A stretch of 64,000 nt of DNA from Mytilisepta virgata. Taxonomy: Eukaryota; Mollusca; Bivalvia; Mytilida; Mytilidae. The DNA lies in NCBI GenBank assembly GCA_028015205.1, contig CM051508.1, positions 13,906,001-13,970,000 on the forward strand. The letters are read 5' to 3'. Shown here piece by piece: positions 34,085 through 45,766 of this stretch (positions are counted from its first letter, which is position 1; every line of letters begins with the position of its first letter). Below the pieces are notes generated by a model. The model searched no databases. It was not told the origin of the DNA and worked only from the letters and a program-made list of their open reading frames with translations. Position numbers and translations under genes: made by a program.

Positions 34085-35031
34085 GTTCTAGAAAATGATT
34101 TTTTTCATATTTGAAGAGTAATACATGGAATTTTTTCAAAAATGCATTATTTTTTAGCAGGAATCATTTAAAATATGTTATTTTCCATTTTCGTAAGACA
34201 AAAACTGAAAAAAAAATGAAAAATATTTAAAATATTTAAAGATTGAAAAATTTGAAAAAAACCCATTTTTCTTGGCGCAAAATTGTTTTGGCAGTATTTC
34301 ATATTTGTGTTTGATGTAGCATTCTGGTATTTTATAGTACTTCTAGAATTACCTCAACTTTTAGCACAAATAACCTTTCAATGTGTAAATACAGCCAGCC
34401 ACCCCCTCCCCTTTCGATTTGACTGAATTTACATGTAAATGAATATAAAGTACACGTAGACAGCTAGGGGATATCCAGGGCTTTGTTAATGAGAAAAAAT
34501 TATGACGCTAACTCCAACCAATTTCCGGAAAATAGCGTTCGCGCAGTGCAGTAATAAAAAGCTATTTTCCGCCAGAAAACACAATATTCGTCCAAATGTT
34601 GCCAATTTATTGCATCCGAATGTCAAAATTTCGCGTCAAATTAACAGTACTTTATTCACGAAGATGTCGTCTGCTAAAATGGCACCGGAAATCTAAATAA
34701 ATAAATCGTGACATCAAATTTCTACATGAATCTTCATTCTGACATAAGTAAATGTGTACACGTACACTCCGTTTTCTATTGATGACTATTTCCACATCAA
34801 ACAACAAAATGCATTATCCTGTGCCATGTTCACCCGACGACGTCCCCTCTCGAAAAGTCCAGACATATATAAATGGACGTCACGTGACTTACACAACGTC
34901 ATCAGTAGAAGTAAACATAGTAGAAATGTACTTTTACTGTCACTTGTGTATCTAGAGAAATAAAAATACAATGCCCCCCCCCTTTCTTGTATTCAGCAAT
35001 CCTTGGAAAACTTGCTACCTACAAATAAAAA

Positions 35032-35090
35032 AATAATTAATAAACAAACAAACAAACAAACAAACACACAAACAAATAAACAAAAAAAAA
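35032..35090. repeat. (AAAC/AAAT)n simple repeat running into poly(A)
   Basis: Repeated caaa/taaa tetranucleotides directly before the left arm of palindrome D. Confidence 0.9.
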
Positions 35091-35258
35091 AGGCCCGTTC
35101 CGCCTTCAGAAAAAGAGATATTGCTACTTCATTTTTTTTCTTTCTTTTTTTTATCTTTTTTTGACAATTACTATTTGTAACAATACATTAAAAATTTAAA
35201 TGATTTCAAGAGAAAATAGAAGTAGCAATATCTCTTTACTGAAGACGGGACGGGCCTT
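35090..35258. repeat. Palindrome D (arms about 40 nt, loop 88 nt, A/T-flanked)
   Basis: The left arm at 35090-35130 (aaggcccgttccgccttcag...gctacttc) pairs with 35219-35258 (gaagtagcaatatctctt...cgggcctt). A poly(A) run precedes and a poly(T) run follows, extending the pairing. The loop is larger than in the other palindromes, so it may be a different type, such as a small foldback element. Confidence 0.85.
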
Positions 35259-35440
35259 TTTTTTTTTTTTTTTTTGTCTATTTTATTTATTTTCCAAGAG
35301 TTACGCCCCTTGCCAAAAATAGAGGGGCAGGGCCTCTTTATTGCAAAACTGGACATGTGGAAAGGAAAGACCTTATCATTTGTGCTAGGCACAAATGACC
35401 TTTTAATTATCTCTTGTGTTTCTTTCGGTATAATAAAACA

Positions 35441-35575
35441 CTTACTGACTGAGTAGTCGGGGAATAGTAAGTTTATTGTCCCTCTGAACAACTATTGCCC
35501 CTCGGCGTTGCCTCGGGGCAATAGTTGTTCCTCGGGACAATAAACTTACTATTCCCCTCTTACTCAGTCAATAAG
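35441..35575. repeat. Palindrome E (arms 61 nt, loop 13 nt)
   Basis: The left arm at 35441-35501 (cttactgactgagtag...caactattgcccc) pairs with 35515-35575 with roughly seven mismatches over 61 positions. The loop is tcggcgttgcctc. It is preceded by ttcggtataataaaaca (35424-35440). It is the longest stem in the window. Confidence 0.95.
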
Positions 35576-36576
35576 TATATAATATGAACCGCACGACCTT
35601 CAACTGTGTTCAACACGTAGGAAAGGCCCATAAATCATGTATAAGAGGATAACTATTTTTATCACGGAGAAGACAAGATTATTATTTTTCCTGTCAAAAA
35701 AACTGTCGCTTGGGTTGCAGCAAATTTAAAAAAAAATGCGTCTTATTGACAGTTTTTTTTTTTGGGGGGGGGTTATATTTGAAAGGTCTCAGTTAAACAA
35801 CGTCAGAGTAGTTAATCAGTTGAATACACAAAACTTGTACCCTCCTTTGTACAATTTGCTTGAAATAAGCTAGTTTCCACGTACAGAAAAAATTGTACAA
35901 CTTCAGTTAGGTCGAAAACTGAGAAGGGGTTGATTACACAAAACTTGTACTTTACTTTGTTATTAAGTTTGCCGAAAAATTTCCTACATTTAAGTTCCAA
36001 AGTCCGAAAAATGTGAATGCATTCTTTTAAAAAAAAAATCCATGCATAAAATGTTGCAGGTGCACAACATCAATATATTACCTTACAATAAGACGTTCAC
36101 CATGGGGGTACTAAATTTTATGGGAAGCAAATATTTCAAAAATGTTGCAAAAAATCGTTTGTTTCACTAACGACATTTTATTTTGAAAAATCCTGTTCCT
36201 ACAAGTAAAATAAAAATAATCCTCTGACCAACAGAAAAAATAAATTTTTGTCTCGAGAAAAAAAAAAAAACCAGTTTCGATAGTTGGTACCTTATCGTTT
36301 ACAACATTCATTTTCTATCAATTTGTTGATAGAGTTTTTTTTACGGTTGTAATTAAATCTACTCATTCACACGAAATTCGTTGAACTGTGGTGAGTAGTA
36401 TTTATAGACACAATCAGAACTTCAGTGGATTCGTGAAAAATAATCCTCTGTTTCTTCAATAGATGACGTCACAACAATGGTTTAAGTGAATATAATGTTA
36501 TATTTTTTTTTATTGTTTTTGTTTTTTCCCACACTACGGTGGTGGATGTTATGTGTGAGTATTTGTTTCATATGAC

Positions 36577-36971
36577 TTAAGGATGTTCGCTGGTCATGTT
36601 TTTGAATTTTTGTCAAATGTTCAGAATCATCTGGTTTTATCCATTTGAATGCCATAAATTATTTTTCCCGCTAACACTCATTTTTTTCTCACAAATGTTT
36701 TGCATGCAAAATAATAAGCCATTTATAAAAAATTTATAAAATCCTTGTTATTATTAATGGTTTTTGAGAACTAAAATTTGTCAATGCTAAAGTTATGTAA
36801 AATCAAGAGAGCATATTTTCCCCGTCAAATTTTCAATGGCTTATATCTCCAAAACAAGCACACGGACCTATGTTTTTTTCCGCTCTTTAGTTCCTTTATT
36901 AATCCACTATCAATATTTACCAGTGTTATGAAAAGCTTGTTATTTTGAAACTGAGCAGCGAACATCCTTAA
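36577..36971. mobile_element. TTAA-bounded inverted-repeat element, family T1 (well preserved)
   Basis: It begins ttaaggatgttcgctg and ends cagcgaacatccttaa, a perfect 16-bp inverted repeat including TTAA on both sides. About 395 bp, non-coding. Further copies are at 12211-12585 and, as one end only, at 54078. The structure suggests a MITE mobilised in trans by a TTAA-targeting transposase. Confidence 0.88.
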
Positions 36972-38404
36972 CTTTTAAAACTATTAGCAATGCGATTGTT
37001 TCGAATCATGACTGCAATTGTTAGGAATAATTACATCCGGTTAATTTTGAGTTTCGGGGTGAGATTGATTTTTTATATAACCTGGTACCCTGGCCTCACT
37101 TCAACTATACAGACAACGAGGATTACACTTCCAGATACCAGATTAGTTTTGATATAGCATATGAAATTAGGAAAAAATAGTGCTTGAGAAGTATCTCTTC
37201 ATCCTCTCCATGATGAGTTATTTGCAGCTAGATAGTTGCGTAATTTATTTGAATAACCGTTACTCACGCGTAAAGACGTCAATCACACTCCACACAAGGG
37301 CTATAGTTTTACAATGCTTCCACAAATAATCCTTGCCTTCGGCGCTTTTCATTCACTGTGGACTAAACGTCACGGAAAACAAAACCAGAACTATTTTCAT
37401 TACAGCATGCATGTAATACTTGCACCGGGATGGCAAATATAAACGATAATCATTCAATCAATAAAATTCTTACGGGATCAATAATTATTGTTGTACCTTC
37501 GTTTTATTCAAATATGACATCTCGTTAACATATCGTTAAAAAAGTATAATGAAGAAGTTGGTTTAATGTGAATGAGAGCCTACGGTAACATCTGTTTGAT
37601 ATACATATTAGATAGGCCAAAAATATACTTGAAAAATGCAGGCTACAAAATTTGATTACAATTCATGCCCAACAATATGCTAAAATGCTAACAACAGAAA
37701 GTATTTAATAAAAAAAAAAATTAAAAAAAGATTGTCAAACGTTCGCGAATATAAAGAAAACAAAGATTTGAATCTAATTTCACTGTTCCGAGATCTGAAA
37801 CCGTATCTGAGTTTAGCAATAAAGTACAGCCTGAGAGAAACTAAAAAAATTTAAAACTTTCAGCTTATTATAGCGAATACTGTATAGTTTGTCTACGAAT
37901 TGCGTAACACCTCAGATTATTAAGGTGGAAAGTACTGTAAAAATTATATATAATGTTATCAATATAGAACCAGGGAATCCTTTGTGGGTATTCTTTTTCC
38001 AACTAATTGCACAATGTATCTCCATCCTCTATGTGCTTAAATACATACCATAGATGCATCTCAAACGGACTGAGACACATTCCTGGTTCATTATCCGACT
38101 TGTGCTGAATATTCTAAAAGTCCAACTATAAAACTTAAATGAAAATTAAGAAAACCTTAGCAAGTTTACATGGGCAATTGTGCTTAATAGAAATTCTCCT
38201 CAATGTGATGTCAATTCTACATTTTTTTGCTTGATTTTTCTGAAGTAATGTTTCCACGTGATATTCGCATGAATACAAGGGATAAACTCAATTAAAATAT
38301 TAGCTCATTTATTCACGTGAAGAACATGTTGAAACTCTCGTGAATTGCCAGTGTTAGTACAAAAGCAAAACCTATAGTTGCGACCAGTCCAAGCTAATTT
38401 GCAG
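36972..38404. other. No gene seen
   Basis: AT-rich sequence without supported frames, tRNA-like heads or long repeats. Confidence 0.4.
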
Positions 38405-38530
38405 TGCAGTTCTGAGAAGTGCTCTAAGTTAACTTAGAGAGGTCAGGAAGAAGAATAGCTCTGGTAAAGAACAATTCTGGTCAGGAAGTAGAACAGCTCT
38501 GGTCAAGAATTAGAGCAGTCCTGGTCGACG
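38405..38530 (+). repeat. Short tandem array, about 22-29-bp units
   Basis: Units of the form agctctggtcaggaagtaga plus aca repeat with changes. A related tract with gttctagaccatgacagg units lies at 38770-38840. Confidence 0.65.
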
Positions 38531-38969
38531 ACTGCTTTTGCGATGATATCGCTTCATTTCATCAATTGTATGCGAATGATCTGGACATGTAAATATGTCA
38601 TGTCACATTTGAACTTAAATACACACAAGACAAATGATTGTAAATTACAACTTGATCATCGGTTTTATTTCAGTGTGGTATTTTTATTTATATTGTTACA
38701 AAAAGACTTTACTGAAACTTTAAGTTCGGATTTCTTATTTATTCTAAATCCTGACTGTACTACATGTAGAACTGTTCTAGACTATAGAACTTTTCTAAAC
38801 CATGACAGGTAACCTGTTCTAGACCATGACAGGGTAGACCTGATATTGGCCATGCCGGCTTAGATCAGTCAGAATGGGTCAGGATTATTATTATTGGTCA
38901 CAATTCTAACCATTTTTGGCAAATGTTTTGTCGTTTTATTGTTATAAAATTGTGGAATTCTCGAACACT

Positions 38970-39167
38970 AAGGAGTATCTCTCAAGTACATGGCTCTGTC
39001 CTTAGCTGACTTTCGCTTTTACCCCTATTGGTCATTTTGGCATTTTCTAATTTGCTCTTCAAAATTCTAATTGTTGTTTTGGTTTTAAAATTTTAGGCCT
39101 TGAGCACAACAGGTGAGTCCGTAAATCGACGAAATGTGCACAGCTTGTGCATCGAAATTGGTATCAA
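38970..39167 (+). repeat. Dispersed repeat D1, near full-length copy
   Basis: Runs from aaggagtatctctcaag through ggtcattttggcatttt, aattgttgttttggtttt, ggccttgagcacaac and gtaaatcgacgaaatgtgca to attggtatca, matching the copies at 58810-59005 and 60186-60382 along its whole length. Confidence 0.9.
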
Positions 39168-40169
39168 AGTATTTTATTTTATATAAGATTTTCAAAGTGT
39201 TTTTGAATAGACACTGGTCCGACACTGCTACTGTTGTCTATCAGGAAAATATCCATACTCCAAATTGTTGGGTTTTTTTTGCGCATGGATATGAAACGAA
39301 AATGAAACGATAACTGTATCTTTTAATAGCATTTTCTTTATGAATTATTAATTATTTGTCATTTTCAATGCTTATATGCGTAAAAGTTTAATATGTGAAA
39401 AGTAGATGGCGGACATCTTGGTGTTTTTGTAAGGTCTGAGTTTATTGAAAACGATGAGTCGGTTGTCAAGACGAAGAACAACATGGATTAGCAGAAATTT
39501 TAAGGCTCTTCCTTTTGATGTAGAGGTAACCCTTAACCGAATTTGGATACCTGTTTGTTTTTATTGTTTTGATTTTTGATGGTTGTGCTTATTAATTCAT
39601 CATTATATCTTTAACCGGTTTTCCAATATTTTGATCTCGAGCACTGCTGATGAGTTGTAAACGAAATGGTCATACAGTGCATCAAATTTATTTCGGTATT
39701 TTGTGATACGTTTTATTCTAATGTAAGTTTATCCAATATCGTTTATTTTAACTTTTTAAAATTCTATATATTTTACTCGTATGATGGCATCCAAGATATA
39801 TGTATTTCTTTATATTTTCTACTTTGGATGTTTTTTTCTAAAACGAAAATGTCATCAAAGGTTATAGGACACTTAACAATTCGTGCTCCAGTTAAGAAAT
39901 GAAATGAAAAAAGCTATATAGGTACATACATAAAAAAGTTCCACTATCGTCCCTGATAAAGTTTAACCTAAATTGGGTCTGGTATTTTAAAGAATTTAGC
40001 ACCTCTGTTTATCTTTGTTAATAGCTTTAGTACGTGGCGCACGAAGTTTCAGGCATTTCAGATCTTAGGACTAAAAGGCCTTGAAAGCGGTTTTGTGATG
40101 AAGCAGGTATTATATTTCTAACGAATAAAAAAGTGAATTGTAGATGAATGAAATTTTGTTAGTAATATA
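39168..40169. other. No gene seen; partial D1 echo near 39636-39700
   Basis: gatctcgagcactgctgatg with agttgtaaacgaaat looks like a worn D1 core. Nothing else was recognised. Confidence 0.35.
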
Positions 40170-40288
40170 GGGTTATTGCACGAATATTCGGAAATATTGT
40201 CCCGCACAGAATGTGATATTGCAGGAGCTTGCGAGTGCAATATAATATTTAACGGGGGACAATATTTCCCAATTTCGTGCAAAGACCC
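40170..40288. repeat. Palindrome F (arms about 53 nt, loop 12 nt)
   Basis: The left arm at 40170-40223 (gggttattgcacgaa...ggaaatattgtccc...atattgc) pairs with 40236-40288, with two looser patches. The loop is ggagcttgcgag. On the minus strand the stem is preceded by catacaataaaa, similar to the TATA-like motif before palindromes B and E. Confidence 0.88.
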
Positions 40289-41165
40289 TTTTATTGTATG
40301 GCAACACTACCAAGATCCTGGAAAAACTATCAAAGACATCGTCTCTACAATGCATTGTTGCTCTCCGTGCAATATCGGCGATTAATATCACGATAACTTT
40401 TGGTTACGTTCTACAGGGAATATGACGTTGCTATACAATAAAATTTATTCTTGTATTACTGATAAGTAAGCCTATAAATAGCTTCAACAAATGGCGTTAC
40501 ATTAGGTTCCCCAACACTGTGCACTACGTCAGTATGTTCATTTTATTCAACATATTTGGGACGTAGAAATAGATTTATAAGTTAATTAAAAACACACTAA
40601 GTAAAAAGGGAAAATTGACGTAAAACTTTCAATAATTATTTGGCACTATTTGTATTTATTTTTCAAAGAGAAGACACTCATCTGATCTTAAGTATTTTGT
40701 AAGAATGCATTAATAATTTTTCGAACTTCTTACAACATGTACAATGTAAACATTGGCATGATTGAATAGAACACATATAAACAAAGAGAGAACAATTATA
40801 TATTTGTAAAACAAACAAATAATAAACATCAATGTGTAGGAAGGGATGTTTTGATCCTAACCCTTTGATAAACAATCAATAACCTCTTAATACAGATTTA
40901 TATAAACACAATAATGGCTTGATCAAGAAAATTATGTTTGAAGATAATCAAATTACTTTCAAATGTTGATTAGGCGATAGGAATACAGAGCATACTGCAA
41001 CAACACACCATCCTATATAGGTAGATCACGTTTCGTTTTACCCGGACCTGAAATCTCCATAAAGCATACACGGAATAGCCCTAAAATTACTAGTGTCGAA
41101 ACATTATAAAAATATAAATAATGATTTTAATACTATAGTATTATTGCGAAATGTTTTTTTTTTTT

Positions 41166-41264
41166 CATAATGGCATAGGTATAGATTCGAGGTAAGCCAT
41201 ATTGGCCCGAGGCAAAGTTGAAGGCCAATAGGGCTTACCGGGGGCCCATAACTATGCCAATATG
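41166..41264. repeat. Palindrome G (arms 42 nt, loop 15 nt)
   Basis: The left arm at 41166-41207 (cataatggcatag...ggtaagccatattggcc) pairs with 41223-41264, with a mismatched patch of about eight positions. The loop is cgaggcaaagttgaa. On the minus strand ggtataat lies just outside. Confidence 0.88.
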
Positions 41265-41297
41265 GAAAACTTTGCACAATTATACCTTTATTTACTA

Positions 41298-41425
41298 ACC
41301 AGTCTAATATGTCATCTTGACTAACAAGTCCAGTATGTCATATTGACTAGTCCAATATGCCATATTGGCTTGTCCAATATGTCATATTGACAAGTCAATA
41401 CGGCATATTGGACGGGTATGTGTCG
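41298..41425. repeat. Short tandem array of catattg/caatatg units beside palindrome G
   Basis: About five units of the form agtccaatatgtcatattgac occur in a row. The unit is nearly self-complementary and shares gccatattgg with the arms of palindrome G. Confidence 0.75.
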
Positions 41426-42929
41426 TATTGGCGTACTTTGACATTTTGTATTGCATTTACAGGTTTTATCATATTTAGGCTTATATTCTATTGTTAGTCA
41501 ATAAATGTAAATACAGGTATAGTCATTCCATATGGACGTTTGGCAATAGACAGACAACAAATGATAACAGCATGATCATAAAGGAATATGTTTTGGAGAG
41601 GGAGGACAAAGCCTAATCGAACCCAATCTTCCTTTTCATTATTTCATTTATATGTAGATCTGAAGTTAAATTTAAGTTGAATCATAAAGACAAGTATCAG
41701 GATTGTTCCTTAAAAAAATATTTTTAAAGGATGTCGCACGACCATAAAAGATTTCGGCACCATTTTGTAAGAATCTATGATGCATAAAGGACTATAAAGT
41801 TATTACTGGGTACAATAATGTCGCTACCGCGACAAATTATATAATTTCAACAAATATTGTCATCTTTGCTGGAAGCATCTTTATAGAACCAATCACTGTG
41901 TATTCTTTGTTCTTTCAATATACAAGTATTGAAGCTGAACAAGCTTGGTAATCCCCTGTTTTGTTTAATGTGATTACAGATTTGCACGTCTAGAAGGAAG
42001 AACTTCTAATAAATATAGTAACACAAAAAAAAATCATAAAAGTGCAGAAATATCCTCATATTGATTACGCATTTTTTTTAAAACTAGATTCAAACTGAAG
42101 TACATGTACTTTTGTAATAAAAGGTGGAGATAATTTCTCTTTCGTATTATAGGATTATTTCCCTTGTTTATATTTGATATTGCCACTGTCTGCCAACATC
42201 TAGGTGTAAATCTTTGCAGTTGGAACAGTGGAAATATTTCATCAAGAAATGAAAATATTCAGTTTCCATATTACCAATGATGTCAGCATCATTGTCAGTA
42301 TTATAATAAATGACATTTTAAAAGTATTAATCTTTCTCTTTTGGTTTCTTTTTGCTTTTCATCTTTGCACATTCAAAATAAACATAAAAATGAATTAATG
42401 TACTAAAGAAAAAATTGCCAATGCTTAGAAATTTTAGATTGACAAACTATTAGTGGTCGAAGATTACAATATCATATTGGTTTCAACAGATTTTTAAAAG
42501 AAAACATACATGACAGAAATTTGTTTGAGAGGAATGTATTTCATATTTGCAAAAATAAATGAATACTTTTAGAGTAACCAATCGGACACATTCGCATTGG
42601 ACAGCAATTAATTTCAGCTGTCTTTTCAAAGAAATTGTTAGGTTTTGTGTCTTTGTCTTTTTTCCCATAAAATGGTATTCTTTTTAAGTATTATTTGGTT
42701 GTTTTGTAATTCTGGGTTTCATATTTATGAACAGACAAATGAGTATTATACAATAAGTCATGTATTTAAGAATTTTAAACATCACATTAATAATCTTACT
42801 TGTTTTGTGATTTTACTGATACATGTACATAGAAAAATGCAGTAAGACAAAAAGTCAAAACTGTTAAAATTAAGTTACACAGACCTCAGATACTAGAAAA
42901 TATAACTAAAGAATAAAATCATACACTGT
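41426..42929. other. No gene seen
   Basis: AT-rich sequence. Open frames at 42483-42845 are short and unsupported. Confidence 0.4.
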
Positions 42930-43018
42930 TTTTGTTTTCGACACTTTCGGCCTTGAGCACAACTGATGAGTCAAAATCGACGAACTTGCACATCTTGTGC
43001 ATCAAAATTGGTATCAGA
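42930..43018 (+). repeat. Dispersed repeat D1, core-only copy
   Basis: ttttgttttcgacactttcg, gccttgagcacaactgatga and gcacatcttgtgcatcaaaa match the D1 core. The 5' half is absent. Confidence 0.9.
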
Positions 43019-43130
43019 GAATTTATTATTATCACTACAAATCCCCAGCTCAGTCGCTTGTATTTGGATATTAGCCCGAAATTGCTACTTTAAATTTCCA
43101 CTCCAAAAAATGTCAATGTTTTTGAAGCTA

Positions 43131-43603
43131 AAGAGTATCTCCCTAGAACATAGCTCTGTGGTTAGATGGTTTTGGTTTTACACTTTTTGTCATTTTGGTA
43201 TTTTTAATTGCTCTTTAATTTTTTGGATTATTGTTTTGTTTTTGATCACTTTCGGTCTTTAGCACAACCGATGAGATGTTTGTTTGTTTAGTTGGGGTTT
43301 TACGCCGTTTTCAGCACATTTGGCTATTTCGCGGCGGCCAGTTTTTATTGGTGGAGGAAGCCGGAGTACCCGGAGAGAACCACTGACCTTCGGTAGGAAA
43401 ATTGGCAATCCTTGTCAATTAAGATGGGAGTCGAACACACCCCGCCACAGGTGAGATTCGAACTCACAACCTCAGTGATGACAGGCTAGTGATCATCATC
43501 AGTAGTCATGACGAACTACCTAGACCACTCGGCCACCGAGGCCCCCCGATGAGATGTAAATCGACGAAATGTGCAAATCTTGAGTTTAAGAATTGGTATC
43601 AGA
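43131..43603 (+). repeat. Dispersed repeat D1 copy split by a SINE
   Basis: The 5' part is 43131-43279 (aagagtatctccctagaaca ... ttagcacaaccgatgagatg). The 3' part is 43546-43603 (cgatgagatgtaaatcgacg ... aattggtatca). Removing the insert and one copy of the 12-bp duplication gives a continuous D1 unit. Confidence 0.92.
43280..43545 (-). mobile_element. tRNA-derived SINE inserted in D1, 12-bp target-site duplication
   Basis: On the minus strand, starting at 43545, the head has the A-box-like tggccgagtggtctagg (43535-43519) and the B box gagttcgaatc (43465-43455). The separation is that of a class II (Ser/Leu-like) tRNA. The body ends with a ccgggtactccggcttcctc block and a caaacaaaca tail. 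The 12-mer ccgatgagatgt flanks both ends (43268-43279 and 43546-43557). Confidence 0.92.
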
Positions 43604-44550
43604 GACAATACAATCGAACCCCTGTCAAACAGAAATAATTTTTCAAAAATTAACTTAAGTTAACATGAGGATTTGTTTTGTACAATGACTAAAAAGTGAA
43701 ATAGTTATTCGTATATATTAAAATCTTTGCACTAAGATGAAAATTATGTAAATTAAAAACCGTCCGTTAGAAAAAAAAATGTTTTGACCATTTATCGGTA
43801 GAGTATGTTTTTCATGTTATACGTAGTATACTGCAAAGTGTAATTTTCATAATTTTAACTGCAATAAGCAAGAAACCACAGCTTGAAGTTTTAAAAAGTC
43901 CATTTGGTGTCCGGCGCTGAAACCTTTTAACCGATAAATTTCTCCTTGTTAACATTCATATACATTACATACAATAATTTAAGATAGCAACTGGTAAATA
44001 TTTAAAATTATCAGTCATGAGTTAAACAAATACATGCATGACATGCAGTAATAATTCAAGAAAGATTAGCCATTTGACATTCTACGACGTTTTTCTTTAA
44101 ATGGGTACATCTTTAAATGTCAAAATTGCATAAAAGCATAATAGAAATAAACAACATGATATATTTGAATGCATTGATGATTAAATCCTGATGCGATGTT
44201 GATAAAACTAGTTTTGTCCGTCTAACATATAGAATTACGGTGCCTACATTCGATATCTTCTAACTTATATAATAATCCAAAGGAGTTCCTTTCTAAATTA
44301 TATCTTACGTAAATGGCTAAGCAGATTCTGTTAGTTAATTGGGAAGGATAGTTCGTTTATTAACCTGATTTATTTCCTGATCAAAAACTGATAGCTGAGA
44401 AGCTATTTTTATCCAAGTCATAAATAAAACAATATAAAGAGCTTCCTTAAATAGTGTCCTCGACTACAGTCCATAGAAAACAACCAAAACATTGAAATTC
44501 GGTATCTTAAATTGTTCTGAATCACATTTAAATTAGTTCCAAGATAAAAT
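43604..44550. other. No gene seen
   Basis: AT-rich sequence without supported features. Confidence 0.4.
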
Positions 44551-44551
44551 A

Positions 44552-44965
44552 TTGCACTATTTTGCTCCTGACAGGCAGGGGTATACTAAGTTGGAGTCAT
44601 CCTTATTAAAGTTTTATGGACGTCATCATGACTTGGTTGACCAGTACATGTATGTAAAAGCCGTTTCTCAAATGAAAATGGACCTGTTCCACTGTTGTTG
44701 TCCCTTCTTCATACCGGATTTGACATTGGCAGTATGATAGGTCTCCTGCAGAAAGCAGAGGCTGCTTACTCTTCCGGAGCACCTGGGTCTATCCCCGGTT
44801 ATTGGTGGGGTCATGTTGTTCATATGTTTTTAATTTTTAATTGTAGTGCATGTATTTTTTTGGTCTTGTCTTTGTTGTTCTCCCGAGTTTGTCAGTTGTT
44901 TCGATTTCCCCCTCCTTCGAATATCCCTTTGGGATTTCTTGACTTTACTTACTCAAAGTAATTTA
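44552..44965 (+). pseudogene. Reverse-transcriptase C-terminal remnant plus 3' tail of a retroelement
   Basis: The frame from 44567 reads RQGYTKLESSLLKFYGRHHD, then LVDQY and SQMKMDLF, matching the better preserved tail at 61833-62081 (minus). Beyond it, to about 44965, the sequence is the reverse complement of 61577-61835 and 59292-59535, with the same ctcctgcagaaagcagaggc and tcttccggagcacctggg blocks, ending at gggatttcttgactttact. It is the 3' end of a reverse-transcribing element, truncated at 5' as is typical of target-primed insertions. Confidence 0.75.
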
Positions 44966-45310
44966 ATATTGGATGTAAAGTGTCATTTGATAGGATACTA
45001 TTACTAGTATTTTCTGTCTTAAATTTTCTTTCATACACATATAATACTGAAGAAACGGAGTGAAAAAATATGTGCCCCCGATTTTTCTCCTGATTACTCA
45101 AAAGTTTATTGACGTCCGTTTAGTATTGAGTTCAGGTTAAGAATTTCCTCAGCATCTGTATGATAAGGGGTTTATGACTAGATTTTAACAAATTTGGATA
45201 ATGGTTTTTCAGTTTGACGCTTGACGAGCTGACGTACAAATGTAGTGCGGGAATATATGTTAGCATCACAACTGGTAAATGGCATCATAATGGCGCATGT
45301 ACTCTATTAA

Positions 45311-45355
45311 AACTAAGGAATACCTCTGCCACGCATGCGTCTGTCTTTAGATGGT
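45311..45355 (+). repeat. D1 5' fragment
   Basis: aaggaatacctctgccacgc with gtctgtctttagatggtt resembles the first 45 bp of D1. It falls inside a 102-codon open frame (45214-45522) that is therefore not called as a gene. Confidence 0.45.
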
Positions 45356-45766
45356 TAATAGTTATACTTGTTATAATAATTGTTTCTTGGACTGGTGTTG
45401 TCAATGACATTGACGTCCATTTCAGAAAACGCCAAAGTAGACTGTTAAAATTTTCGGTTACGAATACTGCTACTGTTTCTGTTTGGAATCAAATGTTTCT
45501 ACATACCGAAGCAACATTATAATTTTATCGGTACCTTGTTTATAGCTCTGATTGGGCACACTCTGCTTTGATGTTACGCTATTTATTTCTTAAATTTGAT
45601 ATACTAGTAATATAGAGATCATATTGATCACCTCACTTCATCATATTATCTAACTTATCATTACATCACATTTGGAAACTTTGTTGCCGATGGATCCCTT
45701 GATTATCCTCGTTGATTTATGTAGGAGCCTGGCATTTTATCCTGACTGTAACTTCTAGTTAATACC

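Larger units (their letters stand above)
33314..35377. mobile_element. Repeat element of about 2 kb with inverted ends and a terminal hairpin
   Basis: The left end is taaggtctttcct ttacat aggaaagacctta (33314-33346), a perfect 13-bp hairpin. The same 13-mer aggaaagacctta recurs at 35365-35377, giving inverted ends of about 12 bp with the left flank. At the right end, catttgtgc-tag-gcacaaatg forms another small hairpin. The interior is non-coding with two AGGTCA arrays. Boundaries are inferred from the shared end motif alone. Confidence 0.45.

Noticed and set aside
43455..43545. tRNA-Ser/Leu gene on the minus strand
   Set aside because: It is the head of a SINE flanked by a 12-bp duplication; no proper 3' acceptor stem follows the B box.
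45214..45522. 102-codon plus-strand frame with a hydrophobic segment
   Set aside because: It overlaps a D1 fragment and has no homologous look; the membrane-like stretch comes from an AT-rich run.
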